A stretch of 64,000 nt of DNA from Aquimarina sp. ERC-38 (GTDB lineage: Bacteria; Bacteroidota; Bacteroidia; Flavobacteriales; Flavobacteriaceae). Below the pieces are notes generated by a model, which had not been told where the DNA came from, did not search any database, and was given only the letters and a program-made list of their open reading frames with translations. Of the stretch, positions 17,416 to 25,828 are shown piece by piece; within the stretch, counting starts at the first letter, position 1, and each line of letters begins with the position of its first letter. The stretch covers positions 291,501 through 355,500 of the forward strand of contig NZ_CP098511.1 of assembly GCF_026222555.1 (NCBI RefSeq), in the 5' to 3' direction. Made by a program: the position numbers and the translations under genes.

Positions 17416-18147
17416 ATGATTGTACATACCTTTTCGGATCATTATAAGATTATATTTCAAAGGTCACATGCGCTATTGTCCGCACAATTATTCTGTGCGA
17501 TGCAAGAAAGCCTGATCCAAAAAGTAACCAATTATACGGAAACTTTAATTACCATCGCCTCTCATGACGATGGATTTACTAAAACAAGCGGAACCTATTA
17601 TGTAACTAAAGACGGGGAGCCAAAAGATTTTAGAAAAAACAGGTTTGAAAAGGAAGCGTCTATACAAATCATTGAAAACGCAAGATTAAAATCAACCTGG
17701 TGTTACTTGATGGCGCTAAGCCATATGAATTATTTGTATAAAGAGAAGGAAGACGAAGAAATTAAAACATTCTTAAAATACGTACAGGAACAATTACAAA
17801 AGGCAATACGTGATTATGAAATAGATCAAACCTCAGTAAAACAAACCTATGAATTTCTTCGTTTTACGGATGAATTGTCTTTGTTTATTTGCTTTCATCT
17901 CTTTGATGAAAATCAGAGTGAAAAAGTCATTAAAGGAGTTTTTGAAGAAGAAAATAAAGAATATACCACTAGTTTAAAAGCTAGAACTCTTTATATACGT
18001 CCTTCTCCGTTTAAAGAAGGAGCTACCACCACGCTGGAATACCGAAAAATTCCGAAGATTTCCTATCGGGATGATGACCATTTGAATAAGGAGTTGGATA
18101 GGGCTTTGGTGAAGAGGGTTGAGGTTTTGTTGGGTGATAGGTGTTAA
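17416..18147 (+). CDS. DUF3891 family protein
   Basis: A 243-residue soluble protein that fits DUF3891: near the N-terminus QRSHALLSAQLFCAMQ corresponds to the conserved His/Ser/Gln helix and TIASHDDGF to the conserved HDxGW-type motif; the C-terminal half contains LRFTDELSLFICFHLF and a final section with ISYRDDDHLNKELD. The conserved His/Asp residues hint at a metal-binding helical domain, but the function is unknown. It is the last gene of a probable three-ORF unit. The 3' end is followed by decayed insertion-sequence DNA. Confidence 0.75.
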   Translation: MIVHTFSDHYKIIFQRSHALLSAQLFCAMQESLIQKVTNYTETLITIASHDDGFTKTSGTYYVTKDGEPKDFRKNRFEKEASIQIIENARLKSTWCYLMALSHMNYLYKEKEDEEIKTFLKYVQEQLQKAIRDYEIDQTSVKQTYEFLRFTDELSLFICFHLFDENQSEKVIKGVFEEENKEYTTSLKARTLYIRPSPFKEGATTTLEYRKIPKISYRDDDHLNKELDRALVKRVEVLLGDRC

Positions 18148-18288
18148 TGATATTTTGCTGACCTAAATAATTCTTTGTCTTATTATTTTTAGAATTATAA
18201 AATTTGATTTTGGAATTTTTTTTATAAGGAAGTTAAAGGTTGTAGAGATTTATATTACAAAATATAAGTCAAACTAAAACAACCTTTT

Positions 18289-18741
18289 ATGTACTATATA
18301 CTTGAAAAAGATATTATAGAAAAATTAATTGCGACGTACCTACCTAAATCTAGTTGTGGTTGGTCACCTACGGTTCCATTGTAAGAGATTATCAAAGCTA
18401 TAATTTACAAGCTTAAAGCTGAGGTTCATTAGCGTCTATTTTGGTAAAAGCTTTGTTTTCAGGTAAGGTGTTATCTTAGCAATAGGTCTATTACCATTAA
18501 ATAAATAGTGCATATCTGAAACTTAGAAGGATTGTTGGATAAGTTTTTTGCTGCCTAAAAGGTTTATTTTAACCAGGAGCTATATGATGAAAGGTATGAA
18601 GTAGAAAATTACAATGCTATGATGGACAATCATGGTTTACTCCTTAATAGGTTCGATACTACAACTTAGAGTTAGGAGGGGTTCAACTAACTGTCTTTTA
18701 TTGTAACAGTCGCCACAAAACTAAACAAAAAGAATATGTGA
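18289..18741 (+). pseudogene. decayed IS5-family transposase remnant
   Basis: One frame reads MYYILEKDIIEKLIATYLPKS ... PTVPL*EIIKAIIYKLKAEVH* and, further on, NQELYDERYEVENYNAMMDN followed by HGLLLNRFDTTT and, after stops, LSFIVTVATKLNKKN and TGA at 18739-18741. The second stretch is the ERYxxExxNAxMDxxxxLLxRFDT motif of IS5-type DDE transposases. About eleven in-frame stops (several look like TGG to TAG), a frame break and loss of the catalytic middle show it is dead. The IS256 element is inserted at its very end, so the two insertions are nested. A 9-bp inverted repeat (AAAGGTTGT / ACAACCTTT, 18235-18287) precedes it. Confidence 0.8.
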
Positions 18742-18742
18742 A
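18735..18742. repeat. 8-bp target-site duplication, left copy (right copy 20136-20143)
   Basis: TATGTGAA is present immediately outside both ends of the IS256-family element (18735-18742 and 20136-20143). Eight to nine bases is the usual duplication for IS256-family transposition. Confidence 0.85.
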
Positions 18743-18800
18743 GAGAGTGTAAACTGTACTCTGTCTGATTAAAATTTTAGTTTAATTTTAATGAGATATT

Positions 18801-20108
18801 ATGACAACACAAGAACAACAAGAATTAGAGAAGAAGGCACTAGAGCAATTTATGTCTGGTAAGAGTCTTTTTAGTAAAGATGGTGCTTTTGCACCAATGC
18901 TTAAAAGTTTTATTGAGAAGGCTTTAGCGTCTGAGATGGAAGGTCACCTGGACGATGTTGAACGTTCCAAAGGAAACAAACGTAATGGCAAGGGCAAGAA
19001 GACCATCAAGAGCGGTTTTGGGACTTTTGATGTTGAAACCCCTCAAGATCGTCTCAGTAGCTTTGAACCAGAGCTGGTCAAAAAGCGGCAAAGTATCCTG
19101 GCAGACAACCTTTCAGATAAAATAATCGGTCTCTATGGCCTAGGGATGAGCTACCGTGATATCTCTTCACACATCAAAGAGATGTACGACACAGAGATCT
19201 CCCATACCGTGCTAAGCCAGATTACAGATAAGATCATTCCGGATGTAAAAGCATGGCAGAACCGTCCTCTAGAACCTTTATACTGCATCGTCTGGTTAGA
19301 TGCTATGCACTACAAGGTTAAAGTAGAAGGGAAGATCGTTCACAAGGCACTTTACAACATCTTGGGAATTAACAAAGAGGGGCAAAAAGAAATACTAGGG
19401 ATATACTTATCTGAGAGCGAAGGTGCTAACTTCTGGTTGCAGGTACTCACCGACCTTAACAATAGGGGGCTTGAAGATATTTTGATAGCCTGTACCGATA
19501 ACCTAAAAGGATTTACTAATGCGATACTCGGTGTTTTCCCCAAAGCTGAGGTTCAACTTTGTATCGTTCACCAAATACGTAACTCCTTAAAGTATATAGC
19601 TTCAAAGGATCAAAAGGAATTTATGAGGGACCTTAAAAAAGTCTATCGGGCAACAAATAAACAAGTGGCAGAGGATGAACTGGAAAAGCTATCGGGCAAG
19701 TGGGAAGAAAAATATCCGGTAGTCATTCAAAGTTGGCAAAACAACTGGGAGCATCTATCACAGTACTTTAAGTATACAGCACCTATTAGAAAAATCATCT
19801 ATACCACGAACGCTGTAGAGGGGTACCATCGCCAGGTACGCAAAGTAACCAAGACCAAGGGTGCCTTTACAAATGATATGGCACTGCTCAAGCTCGTTTA
19901 CCTTGCTACGATGAACATCCAGAAAAAGTGGACAAGCCCTCTGCACAACTGGAACTCTACCATACAGCAACTTTATATTATCTTTGAGGATAGGATAAAC
20001 CTGGATATTGGTAAAAACCAATCAAAACGTGTCGCTGACGCTAGGTCGCATTCCAAAATCAGTCGAAAACAAGTTTCGACTAATTTTGAAATGGATAAGA
20101 AAAAATAA
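18801..20108 (+). CDS. IS256 family transposase
   Basis: A 435-residue mutator-type transposase. DDE residues appear as Asp167 (VWLDAMHYK), Asp233 (ACTDNLKGF) and Glu340 (TNAVEGYHR); the family C/H motif CIVHQIRNSLKYI lies at about 254-266. The N-terminus contains the typical FMSGKSLFSKDGAFAPMLKSF and NGKGKKTIKS(G) segments. It catalyses cut-and-paste/circle transposition of its element. The frame is intact. The 3' end of the gene encodes a strong hairpin (20054-20088) and a basic tail of about 30 residues longer than many relatives. Confidence 0.95.
   Translation: MTTQEQQELEKKALEQFMSGKSLFSKDGAFAPMLKSFIEKALASEMEGHLDDVERSKGNKRNGKGKKTIKSGFGTFDVETPQDRLSSFEPELVKKRQSILADNLSDKIIGLYGLGMSYRDISSHIKEMYDTEISHTVLSQITDKIIPDVKAWQNRPLEPLYCIVWLDAMHYKVKVEGKIVHKALYNILGINKEGQKEILGIYLSESEGANFWLQVLTDLNNRGLEDILIACTDNLKGFTNAILGVFPKAEVQLCIVHQIRNSLKYIASKDQKEFMRDLKKVYRATNKQVAEDELEKLSGKWEEKYPVVIQSWQNNWEHLSQYFKYTAPIRKIIYTTNAVEGYHRQVRKVTKTKGAFTNDMALLKLVYLATMNIQKKWTSPLHNWNSTIQQLYIIFEDRINLDIGKNQSKRVADARSHSKISRKQVSTNFEMDKKK
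20054..20088 (+). repeat. hairpin inside the 3' end of the transposase gene
   Basis: Arms CAAAATCAGTCGAAA (20054-20068) and TTTCGACTAATTTTG (20074-20088) pair at 14 of 15 positions across a five-base loop. Not followed by a T-run. It may limit read-through or stabilise mRNA. Confidence 0.5.
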
Positions 20109-20184
20109 CTCAGACAGAGTTTAATTTACACTACCTATGTGAAAGTTTAGACTAATACTTTATATCTTGTAATACAATTCCGCA

Positions 20185-20709
20185 CTAAGCACTTAATTCC
20201 CCAAAAAGTATATCCGAGGACATAGTTGCTATAATACATTGTCGTAAACTTTCAATTTTGACAACAATCTTATTCAAATTGTTAGTATTAACAATTTCGC
20301 ATTCTAATCCTTGTAATGATCCGTTCTTAATAATCTTTTTTTGACCAACTATATTCCTTAAATTTTCAGTAGAGATGTTAGAAATATTTTGACTTGAAAG
20401 TAAAGATTTAATTCCTTCAATTTCTTTTTCAGTTGCTAAAGCATATTCTTTTCCAAACTTTATATAGGCGCATGCACCATTAGCATTTAAAGCCTTATAA
20501 AAATCTAAAGAAGATTGAATATTAACAAAAACATAGGATGGGAACAGAGGTTTATAAATAGTCTTTTTACGATCACTCCATGTTCGAATGGATTTTATCA
20601 TTGGACAAAAAGCATCCAAACCGTCTTGTAGTAATAACTGATTAACTTTATTTTCATGTCGCGATTTAACGTACAAAACATACCACCCGCATCTGAGAGA
20701 TTTTAACAT
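20185..20709 (-). CDS. NusG-like (UpxY/RfaH-type) transcription antiterminator
   Basis: A 174-residue NusG paralogue. The NGN domain (about 6-105) has GWYVLYVKSRHENKVNQLLL, AFCPMIKSIRTWSDRKK and PLFPSYVFVNIQ, the pattern of UpxY/UpdY regulators that begin capsule and exopolysaccharide operons in Bacteroidota; a short KOW-like tail follows (about 125-170, GQKKIIKNGSLQGLECEIV). Such proteins bind RNA polymerase and prevent termination in the operon they lead. Here no polysaccharide gene follows on the minus strand: the next DNA is the IS256 element and transposase debris. It therefore looks like a relic of a lost gene cluster, or acts in trans. The frame is intact. Confidence 0.82.
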   Translation of the reverse strand: MLKSLRCGWYVLYVKSRHENKVNQLLLQDGLDAFCPMIKSIRTWSDRKKTIYKPLFPSYVFVNIQSSLDFYKALNANGACAYIKFGKEYALATEKEIEGIKSLLSSQNISNISTENLRNIVGQKKIIKNGSLQGLECEIVNTNNLNKIVVKIESLRQCIIATMSSDILFGELSA

Positions 20710-21518
20710 ACCTAGAATTAAAATTTTGTGTGAACTATAAAAAATAACAATAAATTATGGTCAAAGCTTCGCTTCTCCGACCCACATTATTATTTTACCT
20801 AAAATAATGTAGTCAGAACTGTAAATAAATAAGAACTTAGAGTACAATAGATATTAAAAATGAAATTCAATCTCAAATAAATATTGCAAAGTGGGGTAAA
20901 ATTAATTTCAATGAAACAAATTTGCGTAATTGATTTAATTATGAACTTAATTAAATAATAATTGCTTCCTTACAAATATAAGACACTAATTTAATAGTGA
21001 GGAAATTATTTTTCATAAAATTTTAAAATTCCCCGTAAATAATTGTTTATCAAGTAGTAAAATGATTTAATTTAACATTTAGTTAATCTTATCAGTTGAA
21101 TTTTATCATAATTACTAAGTTTGAAAATTTTAGTTTACAAAAAAGATTAATGATGATCAAATTAAAAATAGCGAAAGACAATTATATAGTTAAAGTTTTA
21201 CTTAATGATTATAGACATTTCAATATTACTGTTTTAATTATGAGTGTTTCATAGGTTTAGCCCGTTATTATTGTTTTTAATTATAAGTGTATTTTTCCCT
21301 AATAATTTTTTGTAATAGATAATTTGCCGAGTTTTATTTTTTCAGGAGTTCTGCTAAAATATAGTTTACAAAAATTAAACTTTTTTTTACTTTTGGAGGG
21401 AAGCGTTAATTTCTTTCTAATTATTTATTCAATAAACCGTTAATACTCGTAACACAATTTTAACGTTTTTTCATGCAAAAAAAGAGCTCTACTATTTAAT
21501 TATCTAATGATAAATCTA
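20710..21518. other. about 0.8 kb of AT-rich DNA without a supported gene
   Basis: No ORF longer than about 35 codons is convincing. It contains an imperfect palindrome at about 20783-20810 (ACATTATTATTTTA / TAAAATAATGT) and a 34-codon ATG frame at 21150-21254 that I do not call. On the minus strand, part of it must be the promoter and leader of the antiterminator gene. Decayed accessory DNA is the likeliest content. Confidence 0.5.
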
Positions 21519-21594
21519 GTACTTCAAACGGGACTTAAACCCATACGAATTAATGTTCATTACACTATAAGCATGACGTATCTACCAATCTTTT
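21519..21594 (-). pseudogene. degenerate copy of tRNA-Leu(TAA)
   Basis: Aligned without gaps to the intact tRNA-Leu at 21632-21715, this stretch matches at roughly two thirds of positions, best in the T-arm (ACGGGACTT.AACCC.TACG) and the D-loop segment (ACGT.TCTACCAAT). The acceptor and anticodon stems are destroyed and the 5' end is lost, so it cannot be a functional tRNA. It lies 38 bases downstream of the intact gene, same strand. Confidence 0.7.
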
Positions 21595-21601
21595 ATAAAA
21601 C

Positions 21602-21630
21602 AAAAAACCCCGCCTTAAAAAGCGAGGTTT
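21602..21630 (-). terminator. terminator of the tRNA-Gly/tRNA-Leu transcript
   Basis: On the minus strand, AAACCTCGC (21630-21622) pairs with GCGGGGTTT (21613-21605) across an eight-base loop with one G-T pair, followed by a T-run. It begins two bases after the tRNA-Leu 3' end. Confidence 0.8.
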
Positions 21631-21631
21631 G

Positions 21632-21715
21632 TACTCGGGACGGGACTTGAACCCGTACGTCCTAATGGACATTGGATTTTAAGTCCAACGTGTCTACCAA
21701 TTCCACCACCCGAGC
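21632..21715 (-). tRNA. tRNA-Leu (anticodon TAA)
   Basis: An 84-base class II tRNA. Acceptor GCTCGGG pairs with CCCGAGT, the anticodon stem TTGGA/TCCAA encloses CTTAAAA (anticodon TAA), a long variable arm follows, and the T-arm is ACGGGTTCAAGTCCCGT. CCA is not encoded. It reads UUA codons. Cotranscribed with tRNA-Gly and followed by a terminator. A ruined copy of the same tRNA lies just downstream. Confidence 0.95.
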
Positions 21716-21744
21716 ATCCTATTCTTAACTTTTATAAAATAAAG

Positions 21745-21817
21745 AGCGAAAAACGGGATTCGAACCCGCGACCTCCACCTTGGCAAGGTGGCGCTCTACC
21801 AACTGAGCTATTTTCGC
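21745..21817 (-). tRNA. tRNA-Gly (anticodon GCC)
   Basis: A 73-base cloverleaf: acceptor GCGAAAA/TTTTCGC, D-arm AGCTCAGTTGGTAGAGC, anticodon stem CCACC/GGTGG with loop TTGCCAA (anticodon GCC), and T-arm GCGGGTTCGAATCCCGT. CCA is not encoded. It reads GGC/GGU codons and is the first gene of the two-tRNA transcript. Confidence 0.96.
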
Positions 21818-22095
21818 AAGTTTTTTATCTATTACTAATAAAAAGTACTTCCAACTAAGTTGCTTATCTATTTCCTAAAAAATATTTAGTGTTAGTTACT
21901 AAATATTGATGATACTCTAAAGAACTTCCTATATAACAAGCAACCGCTTATTTAATAGTGGTGCAAATTTAAAAGATTTCTTATAATTCCAAAGGCTTTT
22001 TCATAAAAAGAACGTAATTATTAACTAACTTATTTACTATAAAAGTGTTATCCTTTAAACTTTTATAAAAATCTTTGTTCAACCCGCAGATTTGC

Positions 22096-24717
22096 TTAAG
22101 CTTTTGCTGTTTTTTTTGCGGTCAACATTCTTTTAATTTCGTTTAATTTCATCAAAGCTTCTACCGGGGTTAACGTGTCAATTTCTGTATTTACAATTTC
22201 TTCTTTGATTTCTTCTAGCAATGGATCATCCAGGTTAAAAAAACTGAGCTGTAGTTCATCTTGCTGTTTTTCAATACGATCTGCTATTTTTTCACTACCT
22301 CGGGACGCTTCTAGTTCTACCAGCATTTTATTAGCCCTGCGGATTACTTGTTGCGGCATCCCCGCTAATTCAGCTACATGTATCCCAAAACTGTGCTCAC
22401 TCCCACCCTTAACTAGTTTTCGTAAAAATAGAACGGTGTCTTTTAATTCTTTTACGGATACGTTGTAGTTTTTAATCCTGGGAAAGGTTTCACTCATTCT
22501 ATTAAGTTCATGATAATGTGTTGCAAAAAGGGTTTTAGGTCGCGCCGGATGCTCATGAAGGTATTCACTAATGGCCCAGGCAATGGAAATACCATCATAA
22601 GTACTGGTTCCCCTTCCTATTTCATCTAATAATACCAGGCTCCGATTAGAAATATTATTTAGAATACTAGCGGTTTCATTCATTTCTACCATAAACGTAG
22701 ATTCTCCCATAGAGATATTATCGCTGGCCCCTACCCGGGTAAAAATCTTATCAATAATACCGATACGGGCTTCATCGGCAGGAACAAAACTTCCCATTTG
22801 TGCTAATAGCACAATTAAAGCCGTTTGACGTAAAATAGCCGATTTACCACTCATATTAGGACCAGTAATCATAATGAATTGCTGTTCTTCATTATTTAAA
22901 GAGATATCGTTAGCGATATACGATTCACCCGGCGGCAGCTGTTTTTCAATTACCGGGTGTCTTCCATTTTTAATTTCAATAGCTAAAGAGTCATCTATAA
23001 AAGGACGAACATACTGATGCTGTTTAGCCAACATCGCAAAAGAAGCCAGGCAGTCCAACTGACCGATAAGTTGCGCGTTTAGTTGAACCGGTTGTATATA
23101 ATCATAAATCCAAACAATTAATTCTGAAAACAAATTTTGTTCTAATACTTGAATTTTTTCTTCGGCTCCCAAGATTTTTGCTTCGTACTCTTTTAATTCT
23201 TCGGTGATATAACGTTCTGCATTGACCAGGGTTTGCTTCCGGATCCAGGTGTCCGGCACTTTGTCTTTATGCGTATTTCTAACTTCGATATAATACCCGA
23301 ATACATTATTTGAAGCTATTTTCAGGGAGGTAATACCTGTAGCTTTGGTTTCCCTCTCTACAATATTATCCAGATAGTCCTTTCCGCTTTGCGAAAGAGA
23401 CCGCAACTCATCAAGTTCCGAATGAAAACCTTCGGCAATACAATTTCCTTTAGCTAATTGCACCGGTGCATCTTCGCAAATAACACTTTTGATTTTAGTT
23501 CGTAAGAGTTCGCAATCATGCAACGTATCTCCGATTACCTTTAGTGCTTCATTTTCACTTTGAACCGCCATCGCTTTAATAGGTACAATGGCTTCCAGCG
23601 AATTTTTTAACTGTACAATCTCCCGAGGGTTAATTTTACCGGTTGCTACCTTAGAAATTAAGCGTTCAATATCCCCAATATGTTTAATTTGTGATTGCAG
23701 TTTATGCAAAATTTCCGGACGTGAAAGAAAATAGTCCACTACCTGGTGACGCTTTTCAATTTCAGCTTTGTTTTTAAGCGGTAATGCTAGCCAGCGTTTT
23801 AACGTTCTTCCGCCCATGGGAGAAATGGTATGGTCAATAACATCTAAAAGGGTAACGGCATTGGCCGAAGTTTGATGGTACAATTCCAGGTTTTTAATGG
23901 TAAATCGGTCCATCCAGATATAGGCATCTTCGGCAATCCGGCGAAGTGTAGTAATATGTTCTAACTGACGATGCTGTGTTTCGTTAAGATAATGTAAGAT
24001 AACACCTGAAGATAAGCACCCTTCTCTAAGATGATCTACCCCAAAACCTTTTAATGAATTCACCTTAAAATGTTTATGGAGTAATTCGGTAGCATATTCT
24101 TGTTTAAACACCCAATTTTCGATAAAAAAAGTATGAAAATCCCCGGTAAATTGATCTTCGAATTGTTTTTTATCATTTTTAGAAAGCAGAATTTCACTCG
24201 GATTAAAATTCTGTAAGAGCTTATCAATATAATCAGCAGTACCTTGTGAAACTAAAAACTCTCCGGTAGATACATCTAGAAATGAAACACCTACTTCTTT
24301 TTTACCAAAATGTATAGCAGCCAAAAAATTATTGGTATTGCTCTGTAACACTTCATCATTTAATGCAACTCCCGGAGTGACCAGTTCGGTAACACCTCGT
24401 TTAACGATGGTTTTAGTTTGTTTAGGATCTTCCAGTTGGTCACAAATGGCAACCCGCTCTCCTGCTTTTACCAACTTAGGCAAATACGTGTTTAAGGAAT
24501 GATGCGGAAATCCGGCAAGTGCCGTTTCGCTCTCGCTACCATTACCACGTTTGGTAAGCATAATATTTAAAATAGAAGCAGTTTTTACAGCATCTTTCCC
24601 AAAAGTCTCGTAGAAATCTCCAACCCTAAATAATAATAAGGCATCCGGATACTTTGCCTTAATTGCATTGTATTGCTTCATTAAAGGGGTTACCTTCTTT
24701 GCCTTATTCCCTGCCAT
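22096..24717 (-). CDS. mutS: DNA mismatch repair protein MutS
   Basis: Mismatch-recognition ATPase of methyl-independent mismatch repair. The N-terminal mismatch-binding motif is LLFRVGDFYETFGKDA, the core and lever domains follow, and the ATPase has Walker A TGPNMSGKSAILRQ, Walker B LVLLDEIGRGTSTYDG and the ATHYHEL switch. The frame is open from 24744, but I start at 24717 (MAGNKAKKVTPLMKQY, 873 residues), because a -7-like TATTTTTG lies on the minus strand at 24749-24742, which would place transcription start inside the longer version. Single-gene unit; no mutL nearby. Confidence 0.96.
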   Translation of the reverse strand: MAGNKAKKVTPLMKQYNAIKAKYPDALLLFRVGDFYETFGKDAVKTASILNIMLTKRGNGSESETALAGFPHHSLNTYLPKLVKAGERVAICDQLEDPKQTKTIVKRGVTELVTPGVALNDEVLQSNTNNFLAAIHFGKKEVGVSFLDVSTGEFLVSQGTADYIDKLLQNFNPSEILLSKNDKKQFEDQFTGDFHTFFIENWVFKQEYATELLHKHFKVNSLKGFGVDHLREGCLSSGVILHYLNETQHRQLEHITTLRRIAEDAYIWMDRFTIKNLELYHQTSANAVTLLDVIDHTISPMGGRTLKRWLALPLKNKAEIEKRHQVVDYFLSRPEILHKLQSQIKHIGDIERLISKVATGKINPREIVQLKNSLEAIVPIKAMAVQSENEALKVIGDTLHDCELLRTKIKSVICEDAPVQLAKGNCIAEGFHSELDELRSLSQSGKDYLDNIVERETKATGITSLKIASNNVFGYYIEVRNTHKDKVPDTWIRKQTLVNAERYITEELKEYEAKILGAEEKIQVLEQNLFSELIVWIYDYIQPVQLNAQLIGQLDCLASFAMLAKQHQYVRPFIDDSLAIEIKNGRHPVIEKQLPPGESYIANDISLNNEEQQFIMITGPNMSGKSAILRQTALIVLLAQMGSFVPADEARIGIIDKIFTRVGASDNISMGESTFMVEMNETASILNNISNRSLVLLDEIGRGTSTYDGISIAWAISEYLHEHPARPKTLFATHYHELNRMSETFPRIKNYNVSVKELKDTVLFLRKLVKGGSEHSFGIHVAELAGMPQQVIRRANKMLVELEASRGSEKIADRIEKQQDELQLSFFNLDDPLLEEIKEEIVNTEIDTLTPVEALMKLNEIKRMLTAKKTAKA

Positions 24718-24866
24718 AATAACTTTGATTTCTGCTTCTTTCAAAAATACAACTCTTCTGTAATTAATAATATAAGGATCAAAAACACTTATTCTTATTT
24801 ATTCACAAATGCTTATCTACTTGTTGTTAAAAACTAAAGAAGCTCTAAAGCCCATTACCAGATTCA

Positions 24867-24898
24867 TTTGGAGAGCAAGCATATCTAAAATACATTTG
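24867..24898 (+). promoter_or_regulatory. Bacteroidota-type promoter, TTTG-N20-TACATTTG
   Basis: TTTG at 24867-24870, a 20-base spacer and TACATTTG at 24891-24898. The methyltransferase ATG starts at 24904, five bases after the -7 element, so the transcript should be leaderless or nearly so. Confidence 0.65.
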
Positions 24899-24903
24899 CA
24901 GGT

Positions 24904-25452
24904 ATGCAGAAAAATTTAAAAATAAAAAATAGCGAGTTGGGCCGAAAAAATATTGCTGAGTTTAAAGAAGCTGACAAGATCCCAATACTAATTATCTTAG
25001 ATAATATACGTAGCTTACATAATATAGGATCAGTTTTTAGAACATCCGATGCTTTTTTAATCGAAAAAATTTATCTATGTGGAATTACAGCCACGCCACC
25101 ACATAAAAATATTCATAAAACAGCTTTAGGAGCAACGGAAACGGTGGATTGGGAATATAAAAAAGATACGCTTGCCTTAGTGAAAGAATTACAATCTACT
25201 CAAGTTGATGTAATTGCAGTCGAACAGGCCGAAGGTAGCGTTTCTTTAGAAAACTTAGAAATATCTTCTTTAAAACGGACTGCATTTGTCTTCGGAAATG
25301 AAGTAAAAGGAGTTGCTCAAGAAGTGGTTAGCGGTAGTGATAAAGTAGTGGAAATACCGCAATACGGCACAAAACATTCGTTAAATATTGCTACCAGCGC
25401 TGGAATTGTGATCTGGGAAGCATTCTGTAAATATGCTAAAACTTCTCTTTAG
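24904..25452 (+). CDS. SpoU/TrmH family RNA 2'-O-methyltransferase
   Basis: A 182-residue SPOUT methyltransferase. Motif 1 is ILDNIRSLHNIGSVFRTSDAF, motif 2 is RTAFVFGNEVKGV and motif 3 is EIPQYGTKHSLNIATSAGIVIWE; these form the trefoil knot and S-adenosylmethionine site. It methylates the 2'-hydroxyl of a tRNA or rRNA nucleotide; the target base cannot be told from sequence. The N-terminus lacks an extra RNA-binding domain. Divergent from mutS, with its own promoter. Confidence 0.9.
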   Translation: MQKNLKIKNSELGRKNIAEFKEADKIPILIILDNIRSLHNIGSVFRTSDAFLIEKIYLCGITATPPHKNIHKTALGATETVDWEYKKDTLALVKELQSTQVDVIAVEQAEGSVSLENLEISSLKRTAFVFGNEVKGVAQEVVSGSDKVVEIPQYGTKHSLNIATSAGIVIWEAFCKYAKTSL

Positions 25453-25828
25453 ATTAAATATTATTAAATTTAAACATAGAAATTTTACTCCATATTAAAA
25501 AATTGAGGGGTTCATTTAAGAATTTCTAAATTTGAATCAATTTGTGTAGGATAAACTAAGGTTACTAAATTTTATAGCGAGTTAAAAGTTAAATAAATTC
25601 TAAACCGTAAAAATTATCATATTATCTGATTTTCAATTATATATAATTTTTTCAGATCGTACTTATGGTACCAAAACCTTCAAAATTAACAGGTTTTTAA
25701 TATACCAACTGCTTCTAACGCTCTATGGGCAGTTGTATATTTAATAAGTCGTTCCATCCTCGTAAAATATTTTCATTATTAATAAGTTATGACTATATTA
25801 ATTCACACCTTCACTTAAACTCATACCT
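25453..25828. other. non-coding region between the methyltransferase and BNR-repeat genes
   Basis: About 375 AT-rich bases. The only structure seen is a weak hairpin (AACTGC ... GCAGTT, about 25699-25734). No promoter with both elements is convincing. Confidence 0.4.

Larger units (their letters stand above)
18743..20135 (+). mobile_element. complete IS256-family insertion sequence (1393 bp)
   Basis: Bounded by 27-bp imperfect terminal inverted repeats (18743-18769 and 20109-20135; 21 of 27 positions match, with a shared AGTGTAAA and ACTCTGTCTGA) and by a perfect 8-bp target duplication TATGTGAA. It carries one intact transposase gene. All boundaries agree, so the copy is recent and potentially active. 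Its insertion separates the dead IS5-type remnant from the orphan antiterminator gene. Confidence 0.9.

Noticed and set aside
18743..20135. IS boundaries at the GTGTAAA repeats (18747/20131)
   Set aside because: With those ends there is no target duplication; shifting to 18743/20135 gives an exact 8-bp duplication and longer inverted repeats.
21150..21254. 34-codon ORF vaguely like the start of a response regulator
   Set aside because: Too short, no second phosphoacceptor motif, surrounded by stops; similarity probably accidental.
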